Below, in pieces: positions 20,291 to 31,883 of a DNA stretch of 64,000 bases. Position 1 is the first letter of the stretch. Every line of letters starts with the position of its first letter. The DNA is from Diabrotica undecimpunctata (taxonomy: Eukaryota > Arthropoda > Insecta > Coleoptera > Chrysomelidae). The position numbers and the translations under genes were made by a program. The notes beneath the pieces are model-generated. The model searched no databases. It saw only the letters and a list, made by a program, of their open reading frames with translations, and was not told the origin of the DNA. The stretch spans positions 51,158,991 to 51,222,990 of the forward strand of contig NC_092807.1 in NCBI RefSeq assembly GCF_040954645.1, given 5' to 3'.

Positions 20291-21355
20291 AGTGTAATTT
20301 TCCATTTAGTGGGAAAGTGTATTTCCATAAATATTATGTTTTCTCTCCTATTTGAAATCTAGACAGTCTATACAAATCTACGTCTTGATTATACTCAATA
20401 TTGTTTTGTTTAAGCATTTGTCTAATATTAAATATTTGATCAATTCTCGATCTTACATACGTGAACATCACACTGCTAGTCATCGATTATTTCTTCGGCT
20501 TATGGTAGTAATGTTTTTAGCAATCATAATGTCATTATTTCTTGTTGTCAGGCCTTTTATATTAATTTATGGATTTTACTTAATTCATGATCGCCTTATT
20601 TTAACAATTAAAAACACCGGGTTGCTAGAAAGTTATTGTTAAAAACTCTTTAAGATCTTGTAACATGAGTTTAAGGTTTATGTAATTTGATGATTGCTAA
20701 ACTTAAAAATACATACGATTTTTTGTTCTAAAAATAATTTACTAAATATATTAAATACTAAAAAACTGATTTGTTCAAATTTAATAATAGTATATGAAAA
20801 CATTGTTCATAAATAACAATTTAATACTGTTTATAAATAATATATATTTAATATAATTATATTTTAAATAAATAAATAAATAGCAATAAAAAATAATAAT
20901 AAAAAGTGATTTAAGAAAAGATTTGTACATCTCGTAGTTATTAGCTCTATTTATTTTACCATTGTACTCCAGTTTAAAAGAAGAAAGTGCACATTTGGTC
21001 CAGTAGAACCCGAGATAAGGTAACGGAACCAATAGTTGACAGTGATCCAGTAGTTGACAATATAAGACAATATATTTTTCACAAAATAAGCTAAGTTTTA
21101 TTATTAGAAAACCAGAGATCTACAGTTTAGAATAGTGGTGCCATCTATCTGTTCATCCCACAAGTTAATACGTCCTACCATATTATATTATTTATATTTA
21201 TACTATAATATTTATTTATACTATATTATTTATCTATGGTCCTACCTTTAGCAAATTCAATATGGCAGCAAATGACAGTTGGTCAGTTTTGTGTTGTGGA
21301 TAAAATTAGTATTTTTTAAAGAAAAGTGTTTAGGCTAGTTTATAGAAAGTAAGGA
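20291..21355. other. no gene seen
   Basis: Very AT-rich, with many A/T runs. An open frame at 20352-20642 has no recognisable domain. Confidence 0.5.
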
Positions 21356-22030
21356 CTAGAAATTAATACAGAAAAAACAAAATACCTACCAATAGGTACC
21401 GAACTATCGAACATCACATTAGAAAATAACGAAATCATCATGCCCTGCGACCATTACACATACCTATCGTTTTTGACACAACGGGGAAAGATGATGAAGA
21501 AATAAAGAGAAGAATACCACAATCCAGAAAAACAATAGGTTGTCTAAACAGCGTACTGTGGAGTCATGAAATAGGAAAAAGAAGAAAACACAATATCTAC
21601 GAATCTCTTATTAAAAGCAGTCTATTTTACGGAGCGGAAACTTGGCGAATAACCGAAAACAACAGAAGAAAACTGGAGGCAGTAGAAATGGACGCTTTTA
21701 GAAGATCAGTAGGAGTGTCACGCAGAGAGAGAATACGTAATGATGAGATAAGACAGCGAATGGGGATTGACGGCTCTCTAACAATAGACATAGAAAGAAA
21801 ACAGCTGATATGGTACGGACACGTCCAGAGGATGGATAACTCAAGACTCCCAAAAATAATTATGCAATGAATACCACCAAACCGCAGAAAGAGAGGAAGA
21901 CCCAAGAAATCTTGGAGAGAGGGAGTAACGAAAGCGATGAGCGCAAGAGATCTTAGAGAGTGCCAATGGGATGATAGAGTGTCATGGAAATTAGGCATCG
22001 GACAACGTCGCAAGACGTTTTAAAACCGAT

Positions 22031-22031
<1 letters not shown>
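21356..22031 (+). pseudogene. RTE-like LINE RT C-terminal half, remnant
   Basis: Begins INTEKTKYLPIGTEL, continues through IYESLIKSSLFYGAETW and the block RQRMGIDGSL to LIWYGHVQRMDNSRLPKIIM, then, after a stop at 21868-21870, RKRGRPKKSWREGV and WKLGIGQRRK. This is the order seen downstream of the YADD box in an insect LINE group. One internal stop and a frame change near 21480 inactivate it. The 3' end runs straight into a (TA)n array. Confidence 0.7.

Positions 22032-22108
<77 letters not shown>
22032..22108. repeat. (TA)n microsatellite at a LINE 3' end
   Basis: About 77 bp of alternating A/T directly after the LINE remnant (TTGATATATAT). It may derive from the element's own tail. Confidence 0.95.
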
Positions 22109-22111
<3 letters not shown>

Positions 22112-22505
22112 TAGGTTAGTATTTTTGCACAACATATGGCATGTCTATTTGTTTGTATTAAATTATTGTAAAACCCGAATGTATATTGCAAGCTATAAGC
22201 TAACTCAAAATATACTTAAAAAAAGTTATATAAAATATAAATATTTTAAATGGGTGTCATCTACTGGTTCTTATATTCGTATAACGTAACGGTAGTTGAC
22301 ATGGATGTGAACACGGATGTAGTAAAATGATCGTTAAAGTTATTTGTCCCTAAAAACACTTTACGGTCCTTATCAAAGCGTGTAGTTTTTTTTCTAAAAT
22401 CTTCTCAAATGGGTATTTCCATCTATACCAGTAGATGACAGCATGTCATGACAACTTTGAAAAATTAAAGGCAAATATCGAGCACAATTTTAATAATCAA
22501 ATCTT
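22109..22505. other. no gene seen
   Basis: AT-rich DNA without recognisable features. Confidence 0.5.
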
Positions 22506-22509
22506 GCCC

Positions 22510-22546
22510 AAGTACTTTCGCTTTCTACAGCATCATCAGGGGCATT
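22510..22546 (-). ncRNA. hammerhead-like motif, copy 2
   Basis: Minus strand reads CCTGATGATGCTGTAGAAAG followed by CGAAAGTACTTG. The CTGATGAT box, a short GCT/AGC stem and GAAA follow the order of a hammerhead core, but one extra U precedes the stem. Confidence 0.35.
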
Positions 22547-22679
22547 TCGTCAAATTTGGGCTATCCAGCAAGGGCAGAATGTAATAAACATGAAATTAAA
22601 CATAAATTCTACATAACACTACACTAGAACAAGGACAAACAGTTTAAAATTATTTAAAAAATATTCTACGCTACATTCT

Positions 22680-23090
22680 TGTCGGCAACAGGAGAGAGAA
22701 TTCACAATGGCAAAAGCTTGGTTTCAAATTGGTAACGAAGCTTTGCTTACCAGCGTTCAACAGTTAATACAGGAGCTGAAAAGAATAAATACTTTTAAAT
22801 CAGATAGACCTGGGCGGAAATGGTACTATAGTTTTTTTTAAACGAAATCCAAAAGTATCTACAAGAACTGCCCAAAATTTAACAATAAGCAGAGCTTCAG
22901 TAACTAAGAAAAGTATATTAAATTGCCTCCCATTTTACATTACATCTAAGTAAATTCTGTGAAAATAAGGAAATAATTTTGATTGCCTTATTTCCAAATA
23001 CCACTCATCTCAGTCAGTCTATAGATGTAGATGTGTTTCGTAATTTTAAGGATGGTTGGAAAAATTAAGTTCAGCAATAAAGATTAACCA
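22680..23090 (+). pseudogene. pogo-type transposase remnant
   Basis: SVQQLIQELKRINTFKS and RPGRKWYYSFF near 22750-22845 resemble the DNA-binding half of pogo/Tigger-like transposases. IILIALFPNTTHLSQSIDV then VFRNFKDGWKN at about 22975-23068 resembles the end of the DDE domain. The middle of the catalytic domain is missing and the frames disagree, so it is a deletion derivative. No TIRs were identified. Confidence 0.6.
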
Positions 23091-24849
23091 ATAATTATGA
23101 TACTTCTGTGTTAAAAAAGGTTCACTTTTCTCACTTGTTTTCTGAAGAAAGCTACGACGTCCCTATTTCGTCCGCCATCTTTCGAAACAAGTGCTGCCAC
23201 CTATAGTCGTTTGAGAACGCGAATAAATATACAGGTTTTTAAGTTATGATCAAAATAATAGGTTTGACGTTTTGATTGTTTATTTAAAAATAGTTCCACT
23301 AAAAAGTTATATGAATCCATAGATGAGAGTATTACATATTACACATTTTAACTGTCAAACCCATCCATTCTATACAGATGTATCGAGAAAAAACTCTTAA
23401 TTGGAAAAATATACAAAATTGCCTAGATAACGTGAAATATAAATCAAAAAAAGGTTTCAGTGTTAAGTTGGCTGGGCGAGAGGTCAGCCATTGGAGTGGA
23501 CTCAAATATTTATACTTTCATTGATTGATTTTATTAATAGGTACATTTGGTAAGGTTAGGCTAACGTTAGCGTGAGCAAAAATGACAAACCTAAATGTAC
23601 CTACTCCAGGCCCTCCGATAGAAGATTTTTTGGCAATATTAATTAGAAAAGTTTACGATAATGATTGAGAAATCCAAAATGAAGAACAGTTGCCACGCCA
23701 AATATTTCAGAAAATTTTGGAAGTGACAATAACACCATCCAGAATGAGATGCCGCAGGTGAACCTAAAATTGCGTATCATATATAAGTTATTAAGGAACA
23801 CGTTATTAAAAATATTTGAATATATTTTACCGTTTTCTTTAAATCCTTCATTAACATTTTTCCGAAATTTTTTTAAGTATTATTACAGCACATATTCATT
23901 CGCCTCCTATCCATTCAGGAGGCGATAGTAGATATCGATAAAAAATCAAATATATTCATTTGAAATTATCATTACGAAATTTTATTTTCATTGTGAAAAT
24001 AAAAAATAAAATAACGATTTCTTGGGTGTTCCATTACATCTGAAGACTACCTAATAATTATTTAAGGTAGTTATTGCTTTTTTTACACACTGTATGTTTA
24101 AAAATCCCAACATTAAGGAGAATCCAATCTTCGTAAATAATAAAACTGACATAAAAAGATTTCCAATATCATAGCTAAAAATAGTAGACGAAAATAAGAA
24201 TCTTTTTAATCCCAAGACCTTATCTCAATCTATTTTTTTAGAGAAACATCACGACATAAAACTTGGACATTTGACATATTACAGTAAGTAGAAAAACCGT
24301 AATAAACCATTTAACTAGTCCCGAATTTTACGAGAAAACGATCATAACCACCTGTATTATTACATCAATAATCTCTTAATTGCCCCAATTTATACAAAAC
24401 TGTAATTTCGAAGAAAATATTAAAATAAACGAACATATATTATTATATAATGATTTAGATCACCCAAACAAGATGCCACGAAACATGTTAATTGTCCCAT
24501 CTCGTGATAACTAAACCTAATAACCCACAGAGACTTCGGTAAGGTTGTAATTTCATCACATAATTGAAATATTCATATAATATTTTTCAATGGCGTCCGT
24601 AGGGGTAAAGGTAAGAATTATACGCACACACAAACACATACATACACAGACAGTAAAACAATGCTAGCTCGTCTCCTATAAAAGAAATTGTTGCGTAACA
24701 ACAATATCTAATGTTTTTATTTTATTTTTGTATCATATCATTATATCACACTGTATATTAGTTTAGATTTATAAAATTCCTTTGTACCATCTAATAATCT
24801 GTACGGCGCCGATAACTTGCATTCAAATAACTTTCTAGACATAAGCTTC
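23091..24849. other. no gene seen; one GC hairpin
   Basis: About 1.75 kb without coding signal. The only structural feature noted is CGCCTCCT / AGGAGGCG (23901-23908 and 23917-23924) around an 8-nt loop. Confidence 0.5.
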
Positions 24850-24851
24850 TA

Positions 24852-26922
24852 TAGTTTATTTCACGAAAAATGGTTGAGTGCTTAATGATTGTAATAAAAC
24901 CCGACCGCAAGTACCCCAGCTTAGTCAACATTAGTTGAGCAGGTAAGTATTCAGGTAAAATTGAAGCTACTGTGGAGTGTCGTTATCTTGTTTGTATAAT
25001 AAATTCCTGGTAATATATAAACGATTAAAAAATCGTACAAAATTATAAAAACGATTAGAATACATTTTATTTCATAAAGTTGTAAATATTTTAACAGTGA
25101 TTTTCACTATCAATGGTTGATCTTTTAATGACCACAATAAATTTGTTGATCGTTAAGTATTTCCTGGAATAATTATACAGGTTCCCTCTATTCTGTATAA
25201 TTTGTAAAAGTATATAAAACCGATAAGAAATTTTTAAATATACATTTTGTTTCATTTAGTTGAAAGTGTTACAAGTGTTACCAGTGTTATACCTATTTAT
25301 ACCTATAAAACAGCATTATGTGGCATCCGTGGAAAAACATTGATGGTGCTTCTTCCAGTGTTCCAGCAAAGAAAAGGCATTTATCTGCTGACGCTAGAGA
25401 AATCGTAAAAACAATATATAGTTCTTTACTTACAAGAGGACTTACTGCTAATACTGCTGCCAGTGAAATATCTAATTTAACGAAAATACCTCTAACCACA
25501 GTAAAAAGAATTACATCAAATCCCATTAAGTCAAGAAGGAAGCGTAAGGATGCCGGTTCTACCAAATGTATTGACGAAAGTGATAAGGACTTAATAAGAC
25601 GAAAAATTTACACAATGTACGAAGAGCAACGGATACCTACATTAGATGCTTTAAAACAACGGCTTACTAATGATGATACACAAATAAACTGTAGCCGCAT
25701 TAGTCTTTGGAGGATTTTGTCTAAAATAGGCTTCAGATATCGTACAATTGACAAAAGGCAAGTGCTTATGGAGTCCCATCGTTTACAATAGTGGCGTACT
25801 GAATATATAACTTCCATAAGAAAGTATCGTACAGAAGATCGACCAATAATTTATCTGGACGAGACATGGTTTGACACTCATGAAACACCATCCAAAGGAT
25901 GGTCCGATTCTTCCAACAGGTGTCAAACAAAAGCTCCATCAAACAAAGGGAAAAGAATAACAATTTTACATGCAGGATCAGAATTATTTAAAAAATGAAC
26001 TAGTAGAAGTGTTAAAATCATTTTCTATTAAAAAAGTATATGTTTGTGACGCATTGGACGAGGACATGGGACATACAGTGTTATGACTTCCGCCCTACTA
26101 TTGTTTATTTAATCCCATAGAGCATATGTGGCACCAACTAAAGTCAAATGTTAGGTCACAAAATGTTTCTCCGACTTTAAGTGGTAGTGTAGTCGAATTA
26201 ATAAGGAAATGTGTTATCTGTGATATCTCCCCAGAAAGTTGGAAAAATTCAGTACGCCATGTAATGAACGTAGAAAATTTATATGTTACTTTGAATCACA
26301 TAATTAAACCAATTGTTATTAATCTTGAAGGGGATAGCGACAGCGAAACAAAATTAGGTATTTAGGAATTCATAAATATATTTTTGTTATTTTGGGTATT
26401 TTTTTTGTAAATATTAACTTGTATATATTTTTCTATATATTTTTTTCAATTCATCTATTTTTTTGTACATTATGTATTCGTTTGTATGTATTTACTGTAA
26501 ACAGAACTATTATTACTGTACATTTTTAACGATATCCGATAAGGAAGAGCAAAAACTTTTAAACGCGCCAATTTTTTGCTGACAGTCCTAAGCCTATAAA
26601 AAATGTGAAGGAAAGTACCTTTCTGAATTTAGATCCATATACTAAAATTATTCACGTAGAAGAAAAAAACTACTTTCATCATGTTAAAAATTGTTCAATT
26701 ATCAAGTATATTCACTTGAACAACCTGAAAATACCATATGAAATAATTTAATAAATTTTTATAAGCGTGTATTACACAGCTACCAATGAAATATATTAAA
26801 TAACAAACTTTCTGAAGTGCGAACCTGTGTAATTCGGTAGTTTATTGAGAGACTCTTGTATACACAATAGGATCAACTCAGGTAACCATTAAGCACTCAA
26901 CCATTTTTCGTGAAACAAACTA
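24852..26922 (+). mobile_element. IS630/Tc1-type DNA transposon
   Basis: Terminal inverted repeats of 36 bp at 24852-24887 and 26887-26922 differ at one position. TA duplications flank them at 24850-24851 and 26923-26924. The 2.07-kb body carries one decayed transposase on the plus strand. The well-preserved TIRs contrast with the broken gene, so the copy could have moved using transposase supplied by another copy. Confidence 0.9.
25318..26365 (+). pseudogene. IS630/Tc1-superfamily transposase, broken
   Basis: ATG at 25318 opens 157 codons with a helix-turn-helix-like N-terminus (SADAREIVKTIYSSLLTRG, PLTTVKRITSNP) and the pre-catalytic segment RISLWRILSKIGFRYR. TAG at 25789-25791 interrupts, but the same frame goes on with IIYLDETWFDTHET, whose Asp begins the DDE triad. 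TGA at 25996-25998 and a frameshift follow. The second Asp region is degraded, near KKVYVCDALDEDMGH, and the final catalytic Glu lies in LFNPIEHMW at about 26104-26130. It ends at 26365. The DDE layout and TA target place it in the IS630-Tc1-mariner group. Confidence 0.85.
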
Positions 26923-26924
26923 TA

Positions 26925-28674
26925 AAATCGTCAAAGAATCATAACAATGAAAGGATTAGTAATTCCAAATTATCGGTTTGAGTCATTCGAAATTTCCCAA
27001 CATTAACGAAAGTTACCCTTCTCAGGTAATTTTACCAATAAAATGAAAGTCGAAGGTATTTTAAATGTAAACATATCCCTGGTCGTCGAGGGGGTCAGGG
27101 GGAGATTTCTGAATGTTTACGAGCCGAGTGATTAAAATCAGTTTGCATCAGTTCGAATACAGCATTCGATGAGCGCTAGGCTCCTGTCCGCGCTAGCCGC
27201 ACTTCAGAAGGTTTAACACAGTCGGTTAATAAGTTTACTCAGTTCGTGTCAATGTTGTATCACCGACAACTTATCCAGTTTTTGTACATAAATACAAACT
27301 AAGTTTCATAAATCAGCTATCGTAAGCAAGTTATCGGCGTCCAAAATACGTTGTTGTAATTGTTTTAATAGACTTGTTAAAACGTTCTTTTCGAAATTTT
27401 CATTTGTCCCAGTTTTCTGGGTGGTCCTTCAAAGAAGTACACAAAGTAAAATTATTTCCCTAAGGACAAATCTTGTTCCCCAAGGAAAAAAAACCAGCGA
27501 CCTATGACTGGTGCGCGAAACAAAGGCATCAGGACAAGGTGTAAGGACAAAAACACCTGCATCTTCGCTCAGAAATCACGATAAAAATACAATGTATTTT
27601 CCTAATTCTTGAAGAGGTGCGGATTATTCCAAACTTATCTTGGATCCATTAGCATCTGAGTTGTGTAAGTAGAACTTTATCATATCACTATATAACGGCT
27701 GTAGAACCGTGACGGTCGAATATATCGCGAAATTTACATTGGATCGAGAAACCGAAAAAAAAAAACGTTTTTAATATTCCTTATGCAAAAATAAGTAACT
27801 TTTATTCGAGACATTTCTTCGACTTCTTGATAGATGGCGCGATAATAGGGGAAATTCGATTCATCCCGATACCATAGGCAAATTATGGAAACGGTCTTAT
27901 ATCTCGAGCAAACTCAAAAAACAGGTGTTTATTATTTTTCAAAAATCTATCAAATGACAGCAAATAACGACTCAACTACCTCCTGTGGTTGGGTCGGGGG
28001 CAACTCTTTGTAATTTTAAATACAAACCGATTAATGCGAGTTAATAGTAAAATAAAGATAAACTCGGTTCGCTATTCCCAGTCCGAACTGTCTAGTGAAT
28101 TTAGTAATTATTTTTTTGCGAAGTTAGTTACTCTTTGACAGACTAAAAGTGGCTGGAAATTACTATACAGCCAAGCACACGTACTTATAGCCAATATTAA
28201 TAGTAAACAAACTAAATAGTAAATAAAATAGAACTTTGCGAATTACCGACAATAAATATTTATTTATCTGCACCATATAATAAATATTTATGTTAAATTA
28301 TAACAACTAAAATATATTTTTTTAAATATATACTAACCAAAATTTGACGTGTTTAGTATACACTTCCACTATTTAGAATAATTCTTTTTTTTAACAAAGT
28401 AGTATGCAATAGTAGGATACTTTAGCTATTAATACTGAGAAGTAGGAATTGCTGTGTTGTAGGTTTCCGACAATAAATCTGTCAAAATATGCCCGAGCTA
28501 AGCGAATGGAGTTTAGAGGGTATCGTCATAGCTCGCAACAAAGGAAAAAAAAATATAATAAAATATGTGTATTAGGTGGAGGATAACCGTATATACGTAT
28601 TTCTGACTATTGGTCGTCTTCACTACGATGTACCCAAGTTAGAAAAGGAGCATATTAACTTGGGAAAGAATGAC
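26925..28674. other. no gene seen
   Basis: About 1.75 kb of AT-rich DNA. I recognise no protein, RNA gene or terminal repeats. Confidence 0.5.
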
Positions 28675-28676
28675 TA

Positions 28677-29131
28677 CAGGAGCAATGCGATCAATTTGTG
28701 GCAATAATGTTAGAAGACTCTGAGGTTTCCATAGCAACAAATAGCACATCTACTGAGGAAGAAGAAGCATCTCCTGGTTGAATAATTTGAGAGCTTGGTT
28801 TAACTGCACTTCTGCTGACCTCTTCAGAGCAGCGGTGTCGAAAGTGCGAATTGACATGATGGTTGCCAACCTTCTTAGAGGAGATGGCACGTGAAGAAGA
28901 AGGAGCTAAGCTACCTGAGGAAAGGAATACCAAACGTTTAGAACATTTCAAACCTTCTACCTTTATTTTACTATTAACTCACAATAACCTTTTTCTTGTT
29001 GTTTGAAACGTTCTACGCGTTTGGCATTCCTTTCCTCAGGTAGCTTAGCTTCCTCCGTGGATGTTAGTTGTTACTATGGAAACCTCAGAGTCTTAAAAGA
29101 TTATTGCCACAAATTGGTCGCATTGCTCCTG
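28677..29131. mobile_element. foldback MITE with TA duplication
   Basis: The left end (CAGGAGCAATGCGATC) and the reverse-complemented right end (CAGGAGCAATGCGACC) match for about 70 bp with a few changes. A second block (AAGCTACCTGAGGAAAGGAA) matches further in. TA flanks both ends (28675-28676 and 29132-29133). The left arm contains about 150 bp (roughly 28750-28900) without counterpart on the right, i.e. an insertion in one arm or a deletion in the other. No coding capacity. Confidence 0.75.
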
Positions 29132-29133
29132 TA

Positions 29134-30020
29134 ATGAACCATATGGATAATAATACAAATCGTTCAGTGTTCAATCACAAATTAGTCCATGAATTTGTAA
29201 TCTCACATTAATCTTAATTTCCTGAATTTGTATAGTTTCACCGTGTATAATTGTGAAACATATCGATTAGTAGCTTAATTAGTTTGTCCAACTTCCTGCA
29301 AACTATTGCCTAATATTTTATTGAGGAAATGCCTGCAATCAATTCCTCAGTTCAAATTATATTTGCCAGCTTAAAGGTTTTTATTCTATGCAGAGGGCAA
29401 TACAATTATTTGATAAATCATAGCATTTTAGTGAGATTATAAATATAGCTTCGGGACTAGTTTGGGAGGCGGTCTACTATAAATTTTTACCTCAACAACT
29501 ACAGTGTAATAATTCAGTAGCTGTCAATAAAACTATATTTTCTCCACGACTTCCAACATTTTATTTTATCATCGTCGATCGAGAAGAATCGAACAAAGTG
29601 AATTAGAAACAATTCGAACTTATAATTGAATTCGAATTTGTCCATTGTTCATCCGGCATAGTTAGTGTAAGTTGACGCCAATGAAGTAAGCAAGGTTTCA
29701 AAACACCTCTACCATTAATATGGATTTCAACTTTGTGTTAACCCGTAAGGACTCACGTAGTGTTTAAATAGAACACTATCGATTCACAGGAATAAATCAA
29801 AGTGGTTAATCTCTGGCTCACTACACTCATCAAATTAAGGACTATATAAATAGAATTCAAAAGTATATGTTTATTTATATTTAATATTTAATTATTTATT
29901 TATTTATTATATTCATTAATTTATTTATTTGAAAAATCAATGAGCTGTGTAATTATTTAAACATTATTAATAAGTTAGCTGATCACAACTGTAAGAAGAA
30001 TCAAAGCTATAATCATCTCT
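29134..30020. other. no gene seen
   Basis: AT-rich. Around 29870-29940 there is a degenerate TTTA/ATTT simple-sequence stretch. A region ending near 29560 (AATAAAACTATATTTTCTCC) faintly resembles an LTR end, but no partner was found. Confidence 0.45.
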
Positions 30021-30024
30021 GCAA

Positions 30025-30620
30025 GATTAAGGAGTGATAAATTTGACTCAAATTACTAATATCAGTTGTCTTGTTAAGAGCATTCGGATGTTAAGTATAA
30101 AACACATTTCCAAAAACTATCTTTTGGTGAAATTTCTTTCATTGCAAAAAATTTTAACCTCTTCATAATTGACCTTATGTGTAGAAGTGATAGCATGTTG
30201 TGCCAGATCACAAGTGTGCTTAGCCAACGGAGTTCCAAGTGTTATAATCTTCAGAACTGTATTATAGAACCATATAATTATAGAACCAGATAGTATAGAA
30301 CCATAACTTCTCGAGAAAATATATTTAATAATTAATGAAGTAGGGTAGGAGTTTTCGACAAGAATACTTTTACGTAAAAGTAGAGATTCCCTTCGATTAG
30401 CCGCATGTAATAACCTGTGTAACCTAAAACTAAGGGCTTGGATGAGGTTGATTCTGTATTTGAATGGATAATAAGAATGGTAGTTGAGAAGCCTGTTTAA
30501 AACCATAAGTTTCTTGCTCCAACTTGTAACCAAGGTGATATCTGACCTCCTAAAGACACGCATATCCACAAACGGTATGCTCAAAGTGGTGGAATCTTCT
30601 AATTCAAATGAGGATCAAAA
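30025..30620 (-). pseudogene. Penelope-like element RT tail, remnant
   Basis: Minus-strand frame 30584-30117, preceded by FELEDSTTL, begins SIPFVDMRVFRRSD, the counterpart of the LPFLDV box after the PLE RT core. It continues LLNYHSYYPFKYRINLIQAL, where PLEs have a conserved NYHSxHP segment, and ends VKIFCNERNFTKR, the start of the linker before or within the GIY-YIG domain. The typical continuation FLEMCFIL is visible after a stop. RT core and endonuclease are missing. It belongs to a different PLE group from the copy at 4.6-6.3 kb. Confidence 0.7.
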
Positions 30621-30639
30621 CCGTTGAGTACTCTTTTCC

Positions 30640-31137
30640 GGTTGAATGTCTCTTCCTCTGAAGTGCTTACATTGGTGTCTCGTCGGAGATATTACTTTGT
30701 CATTTACTTATTTGCAACAAGTTTACTAAATAATGCTACCTAAAGTTAAATATAAATGATAGTAATGTCTATTATTGAATAATATCAGTGCTATTTTGGA
30801 ATTCTATTTGTCCTCCATTTTGAAAAGTTTTTCTGTTACATACACTTATATTACAGTTCACGAAAGGTTCTTGCTTAGATGAATCGATATGTTGTGGAAT
30901 GCAATTTTAGAATCCTCATGTCGGTACTTTCATCGTCTGTTGTGTCTTGTAAATTATAGAAGGCACAGATTTAAACAAAAATCTGAATTTTGGTTTCGAT
31001 AACAAAGAAATCTTTGGATTTATCAAATCATAATATTTTATTTCCAGTAACTTTACATGGAGTAATTCAATATCTCTTAGTTGTGTCTTTAAAATAATAT
31101 ATAAAATAATAATATATAGGTAGGTATTATGTTAAAT
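30640..31137. other. no gene seen
   Basis: AT-rich flank, nothing recognised. Confidence 0.5.
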
Positions 31138-31253
31138 ATTATGTTTATATGGGATTAAGCCTCAATTGATTGTAATGAAAATTACATTTTATAATTGTAA
31201 TCTTTGTAATTTTCATTACACTCAATTATGGCTTAATCCCATATATACATAAT
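31138..31253. repeat. 116-bp hairpin element (MITE-like)
   Basis: Arms of about 47 bp (31138-31184 and 31206-31253) are inverted copies with few mismatches; both contain GGGATTAAGCC and GTAATGAAAATTAC. The loop is about 20 nt. It could be a very short foldback MITE; a transcript would form a miRNA-precursor-like hairpin. Confidence 0.7.
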
Positions 31254-31880
31254 ATGTAACTTAGACATGCCGCAAGAAAACACATTCAGAACGTTTTTAA
31301 TATATTAGATCATGTAATTCTGTTTATCCAAAGAATCTCATTACGATGTGGCCCCCTTATATTTAAATACTGTAGGATTTATTTAGATACTTTCTGCTAC
31401 AAGAGTTACCCACTCTGATACACCACTGCTTCTTTTACTTAATTATAGAGATGAATGAAATGAGAACTATTTTATTTCAAAAGTTTCCACGCGGTTATGG
31501 GATTATTAGTAATGATTATAGGTAAATAAGGTATCAAACGTACATTGTATTTAAATTAGACTCAAACGTGTTGATATGTAATATTATAGCAGGCATTCAT
31601 TTTATACATAATTGCAGATGTAGATGATATATCTATTTCCTTGACATGAATATTTATTTTTAACTAAATTGTTACCAAGATAGAGAGTCGATACAAAGTC
31701 TGGAACATGCGTTTCGAGAAAAAATTTGCTCTGTAATCTGTATCTGTATATTTGATTTTATTATGAAGCAGGAAATTACAAGTCGCGGATATTTGTATTA
31801 CGAATTTTAAAAATCATACAAACTTTTAATTCGTATTATTATCTTCAAAGATCTCGTCCGTCAAAACTCTAGCCCTTTCA
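31254..31880. other. no gene seen
   Basis: AT-rich flank, nothing recognised. Confidence 0.5.
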
Positions 31881-31883
31881 AAG

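Noticed and set aside
19502..22289. Open frames made of alternating Ile-Tyr residues across the (TA)n arrays
   Set aside because: Simple translation of microsatellites, not proteins.
29150..29580. A solo LTR
   Set aside because: One end looks LTR-like (AATAAA near the end), but no TG start, partner LTR or target duplication could be fixed.
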